A stretch of 64,000 nucleotides of DNA from Dasypus novemcinctus (lineage: Eukaryota > Chordata > Mammalia > Cingulata > Dasypodidae): NCBI RefSeq assembly GCF_030445035.2, contig NC_080677.1, positions 30,267,513 to 30,331,512 on the forward strand. The letters run 5' to 3'. Under the pieces are notes generated by a model. It was given only the letters and a program-made list of their open reading frames with translations. It searched no databases and was not told where the DNA came from. This document shows positions 11,446 through 23,600 of the stretch, in pieces (positions within the stretch are counted from its first letter, which is position 1; the number at the start of each line of letters is the position of its first letter). The translations under genes and the position numbers were made by a program.

Positions 11446-14400
11446 ACTCCAGACTTTACAAGAGACTATGCTTGTTACAGGGTGGTCCTCTCTATTTACA
11501 GCAAAGCTTCAACTCTCTCAGCTAATGGGGAAAGATGAATGGCTTCCCCTAGATTATTAATAATAACATGACTTGGCCAGGACTGGAGGGAAATGATTCT
11601 CGATTACTGTCTGTGTGCATTACAATGAACTTATCTTGAAGATTTTTCCATTGACATTTAAGAGAGAATATAAATATGGGCGTGTGTGTTTTAAGCAAGT
11701 CCCAAGAGACAGGAGCTTCAGATGACAAATTTCCAGAAGTGTTTTAATAGTCTGTCAAATTCAGTTGACAATGTTTTATCAATTATGGATGCTATTTCCA
11801 TAATGATAAAATGAATGGTTTAGAGGGAGATGGAGAATTTCTTTGACATCTAAGCACAAAAGTCATCCCGGGGGGGTTGCCGATAAATCAAACTCAGTGC
11901 TCCCTCTGTTAATGAGGAGAAACCATTTCAAGAGCATACTTCTGTTTCAGAAACATGGTTAGCAGGGGAAGGAAATAATAAAGAAGGCCCAGGAAATGTT
12001 CCAGGATGTCAGATCAAAGGCGGAACAGATTAAGAGAATATAAATACTAACTAAAATGAAGTCAAAACACAGGCCTCTTTGGTTTTTATGCTCTCTCCAG
12101 TCTTGATCTGGATAAAGAGCCTTAGTGGAGAGAGGACAGTGGGAGGGAGAAAGGGGGGGCAGACCGAGGATGGGGATTGCGAGCCAACCTCCCTAAAGGA
12201 GGAGAGCGTCTAGTGTCTTGTCTCCGTTCCCCCACTCTCCCGCTGCCTCCCTGCCCCCCCCCCCCCCCCCCGCCTTTTTTTCTGGAGAAACTGAGAAGCA
12301 GGATCCTGGACACAAACACCTTAAGAACTTCTGAGAAGGCAGTAAGGAACCAGTTTTTAGTCGCTCTTTATGTACGGCAGAGCTTTCCCCTTTGCACATC
12401 TTAATTCATCCTCCTTTTCCTCTACACCTATTGACTCTTTTCGATTCATTTACTAATGCTTCGCCAATGCTGGGGGAAACTTAAGGATGAGCTCTTTCCC
12501 CCTTCATTGGCTTGGCAGTCAAATAACTAAACACACATTAGATCAGTTTTCACAAAATAACATTTCTTATCGTCCCAAGCTGTTTCAGAAAGGGATACAA
12601 TCCCTTGGGTTGAAGTCACTAGGTGCCCGTTGCTTCTGTAGTAAAATGGATGGCTTCATTTATGATTGGTAAATGTTAGCAATGAACTTGGCCAGTGGGT
12701 CCATCCAGAACAACCAAACCCTGTTGTCCTGTGTTTCACTCTGAACCTTTCATTAAGAAACCTCATCGGGCAGAGTTGGCACTTGTAAGAGCCAAGAGGT
12801 GGGGAAACGTCGCCATCTGCAACGTTAAAATCACAGACACCTTCATCTTCATCTTTGAATTAAATATTCTATTATTTGAGAGGAGTTTCAATGGGTTTGG
12901 ACTTGGCATGGGACCACCCTCCTTAGCACTGTCCCCTCGCCCAGGTGGTCCCTCTGGCTTCCTCAGACTCCTGGAGCAGAACCAGCACTGGCTGGCCATC
13001 AGCAATCCTTGCCCAGGCATCCCCTGATTACAGTTTTACCCTCCAGAGGAAATTTCAATATCAAAAAATACCAAGTAATTCCAAATCCAGAGGAGTCTAT
13101 CTATATTGGTGTGATTCCAGACCTCTTAAAGGATGGAGAAGATTCTACAACGGGCATAGAGAGGAGTGTCCTAACTTAGCATACCCGACTCATATCCCTG
13201 AAATGATCTCTACATGTCTCTACATGTCGATGTCATCGACAGTTCTGTATCACCCGAGAGGAAGCTCCCTGCGGGGAATGGCTCCCCCAGTCTGTTGTGG
13301 ACGTGAGTCTGCAGCCCAGAGTGTGGGGCACTAACGACACCTGTCCCTCCCTCGAAAACGTAGCCGTGCCCAGGGACGGCCTTGGAATAGCATCTGCTGC
13401 TTTCCGTCTTTCCTCTGGAATCCAGCGAATGTTTGTCTTTCTCTGAAGAAGACACTATTAATCTCAAGGCCCGTGAAATAACCCGCAGTCCCATGGTAGT
13501 TTGGCTTTTAACAAATGCCACTAATCATTTCTAAGGGGTGGTGGAAAGGATTGCAGCATGACAAAAATGGAGAAAGAGAAAGCTGCTGCTCCTTATTATT
13601 GCCCTACCCTGCTGTGAGAGTAAACTCAACTGGGAGCTTCTGATTTTGCAGTGAATAGAAATAATATCACCTTCTTATAAACATGAATAGAACATAAGAA
13701 ATTCTTTTAAATCCCTAAGGGTTATTACTGGATCCAGTTTATAAGCATGGAGCATTAAATTACAGCTGAGAAGAAAGATTCCAAATAGCTACTTAGAGGG
13801 TACAAGAGTACAATTGTGGAAACAGTGTGGTCCCTCTGCCGACGATAGTATGTATGCATGCCATGGTTAGTGAGTGCTAATTATCAAGGTACTGATAGAA
13901 AGTACCCTTTCTGGACACTTATTTGTTACTAGTTACTTACCAGTTGGTTATTCAAATGACAGTTTCTGTTATAGGATTTAGGAACACATCAAACTAATAT
14001 TTATGAAGCCTTGGCAAATCACACATTAGACTGCCATCTATCCCTTTGATCATGCATCTAATTTGTCCTACTTAAAATACAGTGTTTAAGATTAAGCGCT
14101 CTTAACAGGACCTTCGTTTGCTATTGAGCACAAGGCAATGATGAATATCAGTTACTATATATACTGTTTCCGATAAACACACATGTACACAAACACAGAT
14201 AAAAGAATATGTCACTAATTTAAATGTTAAAAGTTCTGCATTTTTGCATTCAGATTAGGATTATTTTTGTTTTTAAAATGAAGATATGTAAAAGAAAATT
14301 TGGTTGTTTTAGTTAAAACCTAATTGTCTTGGACTTTCCAGCAGGCATTCCCTCATTTTTGGCAGCTCTTTCCACTTGGCACTCCAATTTCCTTTTGAGG

Positions 14401-15549
14401 AATTACCAAATCTCAGAGGAAACCTCCCTGCAGATCTGTGACTTAAGAATCCCTTTGGCTTAAGTTGGACAGAAAAAAAGCTTCTTCCTTTTTTTTTTTT
14501 TTTTTTTTTTGCTTTTAACCAAGAATCCTAATTGATGCACACTTTATGAAAAACAAGGAAAAGGAGTAAATAAATAGTGGTCAGAATGTAAGATATACTT
14601 AATAGAAGACTGTGCAGACAAACTAAAAAAATCATTCTGCTTTTTGTTCCAGGTTGGTCCATTTAGGCAAATTCTACTGGGCACCAAATTGACTTCCTCT
14701 CCACATTAACATATTCTTTAGTCTCTTTTTTTCTCTATAAATAACAGACAGATACGAAAATGGCATATCTTAATGTCAGCTAACCTAGTGTCAACAAATG
14801 GGTTCATGTTGGTGCTTTGTCTTGAATGTCTTGCATAGAAAATGCTCCATAAGGACAGTAGATCATGAGGAGAAGAATCAACAGTCTAGTGCCTCGTGGT
14901 CTAACTTCCCTGGTTAATAGTGTTTTCTAACTTCCTACGTAGTCTGACCCAAGTTATTGCACTTTTTAAAATTGCGAGTTATGAACAAATCTTTAGCATA
15001 CAGCAGGATTCTCCTAGGACTTTAGCCCCCTCCCTATTTATTCTCCTCTATTGGCCTATGCATGATAACTCTGTTTGTGCACCTTTCTGCACCATCAGCA
15101 CCTGTACTGGGGCTCAATCACCTGGCCTGTGCTGAAATTTTGACACAAGACTATCTTCTCCACGGGATCCTGAGATAACGGGCCATTTCCTCCTCCTGTG
15201 ATTTGTTTGGGATCCGTAGAATGTTAGATGTAAAATTTACTTTCGAGATCATTTGGTTTACATTTACTCGTTACATTTCTGGGGCAGGAACAGAGGTCAA
15301 AGAGCGGTAATGGCTAGTGTATAACAACATAGCTAGTTTGAGTGTGTTTTTAAAAAAATTTCTAGGCAGGACTTGGATCCTTTAATTGAAGCCACTGAAT
15401 TTCTCCCATGGGAATAATTTTGAGGTGCGCTGCAGCGGTCAGTACTTTACCTAGTAAAGCAAATATTTACCTAGTAAAAGATAATGGAAGTAGTCCATAT
15501 CCACACTGTCCATGTGTCTATTCAGCCCTTAAAATATGGCTAGAGTGAC
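11446..15549. other. Intergenic, repeat-poor stretch with possible conserved blocks, no gene supported
   Basis: About 4 kb with almost no recognisable repeat. It holds an 18-base C run (12254-12271) and a 24-base T run (about 14487-14510). Sub-stretches such as 11740-11830 and 12000-12120 look unlike decayed repeats (balanced A/T content with TCAATTATGGAT-like and GATCAAAGGCGG-like words). ORFs at 12695-13027, 12945-13334 and 13210-13521 overlap each other and show no domain. Conservation cannot be judged from a single genome. Confidence 0.45.
12254..12271. repeat. 18-base C run
   Basis: (C)18 within a pyrimidine-rich stretch (12230-12280). Unstable in assembly and prone to i-motif or G4 structure on the opposite strand. 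Confidence 0.9.
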
Positions 15550-15810
15550 TGAGAAATGGAATTTTAAAAAACTTTTTATGGTGCAAGTACAGAGTTCTGG
15601 TATACCCTTATCCAGCTTCTTCTAATGCTTACACTTTATATAACCCTAATTGTGTCACACTTGACAAAACTAACGCACTAACCTTGGCACAACCTATTAA
15701 CTAACCTAGGAATTTTATTTGGATGGCACCAGTTATTCCACTAATGCCTTTTTTTTTCTCCATCCCAGGATTCAGTTCAGATCCTGCATTGCATTTATTC
15801 ATTTTGCCTC
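15550..15810 (-). repeat. L1 3' UTR fragment
   Basis: TATGGTGCAAGTACAGAG, ATACCCTTATCCAGCTTC, ACCAGTTATTCCACTAATG and CAGATCCTGCATTGCATTTA follow the reverse complement of an old L1 3' UTR. Confidence 0.55.
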
Positions 15811-15899
15811 CTCAGTACTGAAGAACTGAATATTTAATTTTAATTTAAATAGCCACGTGTGGTCACAGCTTTCTGTAATGGATAGTGCAGCTGTGGTAT

Positions 15900-16065
15900 G
15901 TACAAAATGATTCACATGCATTGCCTTCTTTACTTCTGACAATACCTGATGGGGAAGGCATTATTACTTCACATTTCAGAGTTGCGGAATGAGGCTCAGA
16001 GAGGCTGTGCCTCACTTGTCTCATCGTTAGGGAGTGGCAGAGTACTTGAAAGCTTCCAGGGTTTT
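15900..16065 (+). repeat. MIR SINE fragment
   Basis: CACATTTCAGAGTTGCGGAATGAGGC, CAGAGAGGCTGTGCCTCAC and GGGAGTGGCAGAG follow the MIR core in sense orientation. Confidence 0.65.
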
Positions 16066-16599
16066 CTGACCCCTTGGCTGCTTGCATTTTCCACTCTTCC
16101 AAGGCTGCTTCCCCACAGTGACATGTGTGACTTACAACTCACAGGAGACTCAGCTGTAATATTTATTACTAAGATATGTGGAAAAATCTATATGTCTTAG
16201 GACATCTTTTAAAAAGCAAACGGACCTTTGGAGTGGAAAAGGTCTCACTATTCTGGAAGAACGGCTCCTTCTCTCCTTGGCCTCTAGACAGATATTGGAG
16301 TCCAGGGTCCAGTCTTGGGACCTCTTCTGTATTTACAGTCTCTCCCTAAGTGATCTCATTCAGTTCCATGTCTTTAAATAACGTTTATAAATTGATGGAC
16401 CCCAAATTTATATCTCCAGGTCTAACCTTGCCCTGATATTCCACCTGCTTCCCTCCCATAGTCATACTAACGTGTAATAAGCATCTCAAACTTAGAATTC
16501 TTGATATTGCACCCTCCCAATGCCACTAGTCCGTTCTTCCCCAAGCCTTCCCATCTCAGTAAATTGTACCATGACTACCCAATTACTTAAGCATTGTAT

Positions 16600-16670
16600 C
16601 TTCAGTGTCTGTAAGTGTTTGGTATATGATAGAAGCTCAATAAATATTGTTGAGTGAATGAATGAAAGAG
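16600..16670. repeat. MIR/L2-type tail fragment
   Basis: GTATATGATAGAAGCTCAATAAATATTG followed by GAGTGAATGAATGAA is the common 3' end pattern of MIR or L2. Confidence 0.5.
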
Positions 16671-16854
16671 GGCTCACACACTAATGCTTCATTACTGTTT
16701 AATGACTTTTTTAAGCTACACCTTTAGGGTCATTCCATTTTGGGTCTATCTTTCTAGAGAGATTAGCTAGTTAATAAAGTGGTTAGCCATGGTGTGCTAG
16801 GCCTCACGGTCATGTAGATGACAGAACAACACACCAGAAATCAAAGCCATTGTA

Positions 16855-17170
16855 TTAGGTAGGCTAGGCTAGGCTAGGATGCTGTAACAAATGCACTCAA
16901 AACTTCAGTGTCTTCATTCAACAAAGTCTTTACTCACGTGAACTCCAGTGCAGGCTGGGTCACCCTCTAAGACACTTGGCATTTGGACTGCTTTGAAATC
17001 TCCATGTCACCATCACAATAAGTGGCTTCTGGCTCCGTAGCAGAGGAAGAGAGAGCTGGTGGTTCACACCGCAGCTTTGAAATGCTTTGCCCAGTAGAGG
17101 CAAACGCTTCTTCTGATCACAGCCCATTGGCCAGAAGTAGTCACAAGACCCTGATGAATTGCAAGGGAGC
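16855..17170. repeat. Ancient LTR-like repeat with short GGCTA array
   Basis: A short (GGCTA)n array at about 16861-16880, then GATGCTGTAACAAATG, and ending CCCATTGGCCAGAAGTAGTCACAAG. This is the layout of a mammal-wide LTR-like repeat that I cannot name. Confidence 0.4.
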
Positions 17171-19180
17171 TGGAAAATATGAGTAGCTAGTGAGTAGAAA
17201 ATGTCTCTAAAACAGTACTCCCTCTCTTGAACACATCCACAACATGCTCAGCACCTCTCCAAGGGAGTGATTGAAAGTCACATCTAATCCTCACACTGTC
17301 TGAGTCCAGGATGTTCATGTAATGCGCCGTATGGAGAATTTCTATCAGGTCAGGGTGAGGCTCTCATGGTCCAGAGACCTATGAACTAAAACGAAAGGTT
17401 ATTGCACCCCCCTGTGTATCTGATATACAATAGTAATTTGGGGACAGGGCAACCACAAAACATCCTCCCTTTTGGAAAAGGGAAGAATGTGAGACACCCT
17501 GTAGTCTCTTGCCAACAACAATCCTGAACCCCCCCTGGAGAGACATCCAGAAAGTTCCAGCCCTGGGGTTAGGGAAGGTCCCTTTTCTAGACCCTGATTC
17601 TGCCCTCTGGAAGGAGTATCCTTGTCCAGGTTTCTCCATGGGCCTTTGTTCCAGTCTCCAGAAGTTTCATCCTTTTTCATTATCTTCCTTGGCCAAATAA
17701 GAATTGAGGATGGGGAACATGCTCTCCTGGGGAGTTGCATGGCTTTCTCATCACAACCCATCTCCTGCTTGAAGACCACTGAGGTCCAAGAGTTAATTCA
17801 AGTCTCAAATAGTTACCCTTCTTCAAACTACCAGGTTTCTCATCTATCAGCTACTAGTCAATTCTACGTGCCAGCAGCCACACCTAAACTTCATTAGAGA
17901 AATGATCTAATCTTTATGTCCTTGCTTTCTTGCCTCCATGGCCCTCAATGTCTCAGCTTAATGATTCTGTCTGCTTTGATGGGAAAACTCCCTTTCATAT
18001 GATTTTGCCCTGAGTCATTTTATCCAACAGAAAGGTTTTATTGGGTACCACACCAGTAGTCTGTTCTTCCCCCCAAGTTCTTTGAGCCTTTGTTGTTCAA
18101 ATGCTTTCTCAGTACCATCTCTTACTATTATGAATCAAGAAGTGTTTCCATTGAACACGTTATCAGGTCTAAAATTTCTGGACCCTATTTCCTTTCATTT
18201 CTGCTTGCAAGACAGCCATTTCCTTCTTGAACTCTTCTTTTGCTTCTAACATGTGCCAAACACTCAATAGCAACCTCTGCCCCTGGAGCTGCAGGCTCCT
18301 CCAATATTGCATGCACTGCATAGCATGGAGGGCCATTTTTCTGAAAATTTACGTTAATTTCCTCACTGCCCACTTTACAGGCACCAAGACAGTCCCACAA
18401 ATTTGAATTTGGGGTTCTGCTGTGACGGCAGCACACGTGGACTAGGTGATCTCCTTGACACCTTCAGACTAGAATGCTGTACGATTCCAAGATGAAGAAT
18501 CTGGGTTTCTCCTGCAGTGAAGTCCTGTTGGCCGAACACTTGCAGAAAGCATGTTCACTAAATCCATAAAGAATTCATATAGAGGAAAAATACTGATGTG
18601 TGTTTTCCTCCTAGGCTTGGTCAAAAAGCAGGAAGGAGATGGAAGAGGCAGTTGTGTGAGCTTAAGATGTATGTCTCCTGTCTTTTCGGTGTAATGGTAC
18701 CTTGTGATTTCAGTAAAAGAAGTAGAGAGAAAGTACGATGGAAAAAGCAGCCCAGCATGCTAAAAATGTAACTGAGAGGAGTAATTCCCACTGTCAGAGA
18801 GGGTGTGGTGGGGAACAGCAAGAGTCACTCCACTTTCTGCATCTCTGGCAGCTGCTCAGGCAAGAGGTGTTTATGGCAAGTTCCGGCAAATGACTCAAGA
18901 AAGCAGCAGGGTTAGCAGTCAAAGTGCGGGGTCTTAGAGAGCCCTGGGAGCGCCACGCTCCAACTACTCTCTTTAGGGGTGCGTGAAATGCTATTCATCG
19001 TGACCCTTATAAGAGCTGAAGCCAGGTTAGGGACAGGAAGGGAAGTGGGGCGCAGAGGCCATCCTTACACAGTAAGCCTGCTTTGGGAGACAAAGTTCTC
19101 ACAATTGTGCTCAGTGCGGGAAGGGGGTCGTGCCCTTTCAGGTGTCGCCACAATCGTGGAAGAAAAGAGCAAGTCTGTTT
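17171..19180. other. Intergenic, no gene seen
   Basis: Unique-looking sequence. ORFs of 60-126 codons at 17379-17897 lie on both strands over the same bases and have no recognisable product. Confidence 0.5.
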
Positions 19181-19184
19181 TTGA

Positions 19185-19345
19185 ATCATCAGGCCACCAC
19201 TTACTAGCTCTTTGACTTTGGGCAACTTGACCTTTCTGAATCTTGCTTTCTTCCTCTGTAAAATGGGGATAATAAAAGTGCATAGGGGGTAGTAAGGAAT
19301 AAATAAGGTAATGTACATAAATGGCATATGGTTTGTGCTCAGCAG
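19185..19345 (-). repeat. MIR SINE
   Basis: CCACTTACTAGCTCTTTGAC, CTTCCTCTGTAAAATGGGGATAATAAAA and GTGCTCAGCAG form a clear reverse-orientation MIR. Antisense ORFs of 106-114 codons (19007-19409) overlap it and are not coding. Confidence 0.8.
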
Positions 19346-19384
19346 TTGTTAGCGGTGATAATAAGGATGATGTTGATGATATCA

Positions 19385-19562
19385 CGGAGGTCCTCAGCCT
19401 CGGCTGCACATTTTAAGCACCTGGGGAGATTTGTAAACCCCAGTGCCTAAGAGGCACTTTACCCATTAAATCAGAATTTTCTGGAGGTGAGGTCCAGGTG
19501 TGAGTACTCCTTAAGACTCTCCAGGTGATTCCAATGTGCAGCCAAGGTTGAGAACCTCCAGG
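19385..19562 (+). mobile_element. MER5A (hAT-Charlie) DNA transposon relic
   Basis: GCACATTTTAAGCACCTGGGGAG, CAGAATTTTCTGGAGGTG, CTCCAGGTGATTCCAATGTG and GGTTGAGAACCTCCAGG match the MER5A layout from end to end. Non-autonomous, with no coding capacity. Confidence 0.82.
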
Positions 19563-19679
19563 TTAAGGCAACACTTCTAAAGAAGAGGCATAATCATTTG
19601 CATGAAATGCTTCTAAAGATACAATGTTAATAGATTCTATTTAAATGTGATGAAGAATGACCCACAGGAGTGGTGAGTG

Positions 19680-19795
19680 TGGATTCATTCATTCCCGCAT
19701 TTGTTCAACAAATACTTACTGACTTCCTATATGAGTCAAGCACTCTGGCAAGTGCTGGGAATTCAAAGACGAACAAAAGTGGGAGCTGCAAGTTA
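19680..19795. repeat. L2-like fragment
   Basis: TTGTTCAACAAATACTTACTGA, CAAGCACTCTGGCAAGTGCTGGG and AAAGACGAACAAAA are the usual L2-family words. Confidence 0.55.
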
Positions 19796-19914
19796 AGGGC
19801 AGGAGATAGGCAAGAAAATCAACCACAGACTTGAACAGAAGTGACTTCAATAAAAATAGGAGGTAATTAGGTTTAGGAGGGGTTCCAAAGGGATGTCAGC
19901 TATTTGATTGTGGG

Positions 19915-20085
19915 TAATTTCTTTCTTTCTTTCTTTCTTTCTTTTTTTTTTTTTACAAAAGTACTGAAGTCAATATATCAAAACATAACACTTGTTCCAT
20001 TTGGGTGGTGGGTATGTGGTTGTTTGTTATATTATTTTGTGCACCTTTCTGTATGTTTGAAACATTTCAATAAGAAAAACCCCTC
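19915..20085 (+). repeat. (TTTC)n array and L1-type 3' end
   Basis: A TTTC array with a T run at about 19919-19954 is followed by TTTGGGTGGTGGGTATGTGG and GTATGTTTGAAACATTTCAATAAG. The second part is a common old L1-like 3' terminal pattern. Confidence 0.45.
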
Positions 20086-20256
20086 TACATTTTGCTAAGT
20101 GCAATGACAGAGGTAAGCTTAGAATGCAATGGAAACAAAGAGAAGGACCATCTAACAACTAGCCCAGAGTGGGTTTAGGGGAGAGCAGGTCAAGGACAGC
20201 TTTCAAGGAACCACTGACACTTTTAAAGGAACCAGGGAATTGTCTTTTAAGAATGA

Positions 20257-20657
20257 TGGGGAAGCAAATGTGGCTCAAGCAATTGGGCTCCTTTCTACCA
20301 TATGGGAAGTCCAGGGTTCAATACCCGGGGCCTCCTGGTGAAGGCAAGCTGGCCAGCGTGCTGTGCTGGCCCACGCAGTGAGCTGGCTTGCTCAGGAAGG
20401 CTGGCCTGCACAGGAGTGCTGGCCCGAATGGAGAGCTGGCACAGCAAGATGGCACAACAAAAAGAGACACAGAGGAGAGATAATAAGAGATGCAACAGAC
20501 CAAGGAGCTGAGGTGGTGCAAGAGATCTTCCTACTCCAGAAGGTCCCAGGATCGGTACCACCTAAAGAGAAATCCAGCAGACAAAGAATACACAGCAAAT
20601 GGACATGGAGCGCAGACAGTGGGAGGAGGGGGATAAATAAATAAATCTTTTTAAAAA
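20257..20657 (+). mobile_element. DAS-type SINE
   Basis: The head reads GGAAGCAAATGTGGCTC, with a B-box region GGGTTCAATACCC near 20315-20327. A body with repeated GCTGGC and CTGGCCCG words leads to a GGGGATAAATAAATAAATC tail. I found no clear target-site duplication. ORFs of 67-93 codons on both strands (20295-20644) come from the SINE body. Confidence 0.85.
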
Positions 20658-22171
20658 ATTATAAAAGAAGGATGAATGGGAGAAAGCAGAGATATGGGGC
20701 AGGGATATCATTATAAGACTGTTTGCCCCTAAGGTGAGATTTGTGACAACTTAAACTAAGGCACTGGCAGTGAGGATGGAGAGCAGGAGCAGAATCCAGA
20801 GACACTCTGCTGCAGACCTGATAAAACTTGGATATGAATGGGATGTGGGTGTAAGCAGGAGGAAATCTGGAGTGACTCTTGAGTCCCTGGCATGGTCTCT
20901 TGGGTGGACACTGGCACCATCAACTTTGCTAGGGCTTTTAGGATAAGTAGTAGGTTGGAAAGAAAAAAAGGAGGAAGACGATGAGTTAACAATTGGATAT
21001 ATGGACTTCAGAAGAGAGATCCAAGCCAGAGCTATAGGTATGTGGGCCATCGTCTCTAGTGGGACTCTGGAATACACATGTTTTATAATCATGAGGATTG
21101 AGTTGAAAAGAAAATCCTTCCAAAGTGGGCTGAGAGGAGGCAGACAGACAAATAGAAGGGAAAATCTGGAAAGAGTTGTGACAGATGGCAAGGAAGATTT
21201 GAGACTCAAGGAGAAAATAGTCCAAAAGTGAAAAAAAAAAACACAAAACACCACAGAAACAAGTCAATAGGATATACCTTGAAGTTATCACTGAATGTAG
21301 CAATTCATATGCAGGCCAATGGTAATTACAAAAGCTATTTCAGGACACCAGATTGTTCAGGGCATGCTTGCACCTTGGTAGGTACTCATTAAACATTTGC
21401 TGAATTGAAATGCACTGGGGCACTGCCATCAGAGATTAGGCTTTGAGCCTTAGGGGAGGGTTGGGAGATGTTAGAGAAAGGTAAAAGTTATTTTATTGGA
21501 CCTCCCAGTTTGGCCTAGAGCCAGTGATCCTACTGATCAATCTAGAGAGGAGACTCCCTTTTCCAAGCCTGGTTGAGTTTGCTTTTGCCGACATTCTTCT
21601 ACAGCTCTGATCCATTATCACGGAGTGTCACCCCTTTGCCATATATAGAAGCACAAAGAAAATGCACTGTGGAGGTGGATGACTCAGGGGTTTTGGCAAT
21701 CGGATAAATGCACCTCTTACCTTTAGTGGTGATAGATTGAGGGCCCGCGAGGCAAAGACTGCTGTCTGGCTCCCCTCATTGGCGTCCTCCTCCTCTGATC
21801 CTTTTGTACAGCTCTAAGCAAGCCACAAGTCCCCGCAACAAACCATTAATTAAAGCTGGCTTCTGGTCCGTGTTTCAAAAGCCCAAAGTTGTCATAAGGA
21901 GCTGTGTGTGTGTCTGCGTGTGCGCACATACGCGTGTTTATGGGTGTGAGTCTCAGAAACCGTTGCAGCCATACTCTCTCTCTTCCACTCACCTAACTGA
22001 GCAGCCGGTCCAGAAACCCAGATGAGGACAGAAACCCTGTCTGCTCTGTTCCTGGTGGCATTCAGAATAGACATTCAGAAAATATCTACAGACTGAAAGT
22101 TGGGGGATGGGGTGGAATCTTCTGGCACTCTGACTTCCCGTAATATTTTTCCTGAATTTAGGCCATGAGAG
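20658..22171. other. Intergenic, no gene seen; short Z-DNA-prone run
   Basis: The 167- and 105-codon antisense ORFs at 20751-21303 have no recognisable domain and overlap other frames. A run of alternating purines and pyrimidines lies at about 21902-21937. The remainder looks unique. Confidence 0.5.
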
Positions 22172-22560
22172 TTGTTGTATCAGGATTAATTAGAGAAGCA
22201 GAACCAGTAGGAGATTATATAGATGGAGAGAGAGAAAGTGAGTTCATTGGTTATAAGGCATTGGCTTCCAGGACAGTGAGAGCTGGCGAAGTAAGTCCAA
22301 AGTTCATAGGGCAGGCCAGCAGGAAGGGAAGATGATGAGCAGAATGAAGTGGTGGAATAGGCATGGTCAAAACTGATGTCCACAAGTGGGAGTTCTTCTC
22401 TCTCTCCTTCTAAGAGGTCTCAGCCGTGCTTTAAAGGCCTCCAGCTGATTAAGCCAGGCCCACCTAGGCTATCCAGAATAATTTCCCTTCAAGTTAACTG
22501 ACCATTGACTTTTATCACATCTGCAAAACCTTTCACAGCAACAACTAACTTAGGGTTTGA
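22172..22560 (-). repeat. Ancient interspersed repeat, same family as 6311-6750, opposite strand
   Basis: It starts ATCAGGATTAATTAGAGAAGCAGAACCAGTAGGA, which is the reverse complement of the end of the 6311 element (TCTCTGG...GATACAG side), and ends TTCACAGCAACAACTAACTTAG. Confidence 0.5.
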
Positions 22561-22959
22561 GTAACTGGATACTTTCACTTAGCCAATATGGCACATCAGG
22601 AAAGCCATCACGGGATAAGAATAATGTGTTCAAGACCCTGCAGATGGACAAAGAAAAGGATGGTGAGTGTGTGTGTGTGTTAGAAAGAGAGAGATCGAGG
22701 TGATTGGAAGTCACGGAGCCTTCTTGTTCTCCCCTTTGAATCTGGAGGCTCACAAACGTCTGTCTAGAGAAGGTAAGTGTTGTCTAACATAATGTACAGG
22801 GACATTGTGACTTGCGGATCTGCTCACTGACGCACCGAGATAAGGGCCACATTTCCTGGCAAAGCCCAGAGCAATATTTTAGCTAGGTGGCAGTTCATCA
22901 GCAAACCTCGCTTCCTGCAAGAAGGTCAGAGCCACACAGCTTGACAACGTTTGGGCATA

Positions 22960-23600
22960 TTCCTGCCCTGCTTGCTGCGCCTGGTCACTTCTCCATCCTG
23001 ACGCCAGAGGGCGCGCGAGTTGAGGAAAACACCCGCGGGACTTCAAGGGGAGCCAAGCAGGTGCTGCCGGGCCCGGGACTCCGCGGGCAGGTACCCGGAC
23101 CCCTTTGGCATGGTCCGGCCCTTTCCCGGGACCTCGGAAGGCTGTCACCCTTAAGTGCTCGTTTCAGCGACAAGCTGCTGGACTCTCGAGAGCGAAGAGC
23201 TGGAAGATTCGCTTTCCCTTGTAAGGGGTGCCTGCTGGGGAGGGCCCCAGAGCAAGGCTTTTGGACGCCGGAGATACCTAGTGCCCCATTTATCAACGCT
23301 CTCGGCTCCTCCTTCCTTCTCTTGAAATCCGTGGACAAGTTCTCCCAGTGCTCGGGGTTTAGGAAGTCCCACTGTCTCAAGAGGAAGGCTTCCCGGTGTC
23401 CGACCCCCTTCCCGGCTGCCACCCCTCTTGAATTCGCCCAGCGGGTGCGCCTGGCGCGCGCGGGCCAGCGCACGGGGAGGTGCCGCCGAGGCGCGGGGCA
23501 GGGGGCCTGCGCGGAGCCAGGTCGAGCTGCACTTCCAGCCCACATACCGCGCTCTCATCAGGGACCCCTGCCCCCTAAGAAGTCAGGGGCCCAAGCCAGA
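22960..23600. promoter_or_regulatory. Isolated CpG island in intergenic DNA
   Basis: A sharp rise in G+C and CpG density compared with A/T-rich flanks, with clusters such as GGGCGCGCGAG, GGGCCCGGGACTCCGCGGGC and CCTGGCGCGCGCGGGCC. CpG islands survive in vertebrate genomes where DNA is unmethylated in the germ line, mostly at promoters or enhancers. No gene start is recognisable on either side. ORFs of 243 codons (plus, 22887-23618) and 186 codons (minus, 22985-23545) overlap here, as expected from few stops in GC-rich DNA. I do not call either a gene. A non-coding RNA promoter or a distal regulatory element are possible readings. Confidence 0.7.
23001..23014 (+). promoter_or_regulatory. CTCF-like motif in the CpG island
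   Basis: ACGCCAGAGGGCGC fits the core CTCF consensus (CCAG, then R-K, then GGCGC). Eleven consecutive positions match. Being a single motif, occupancy is unproven. Confidence 0.45.
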
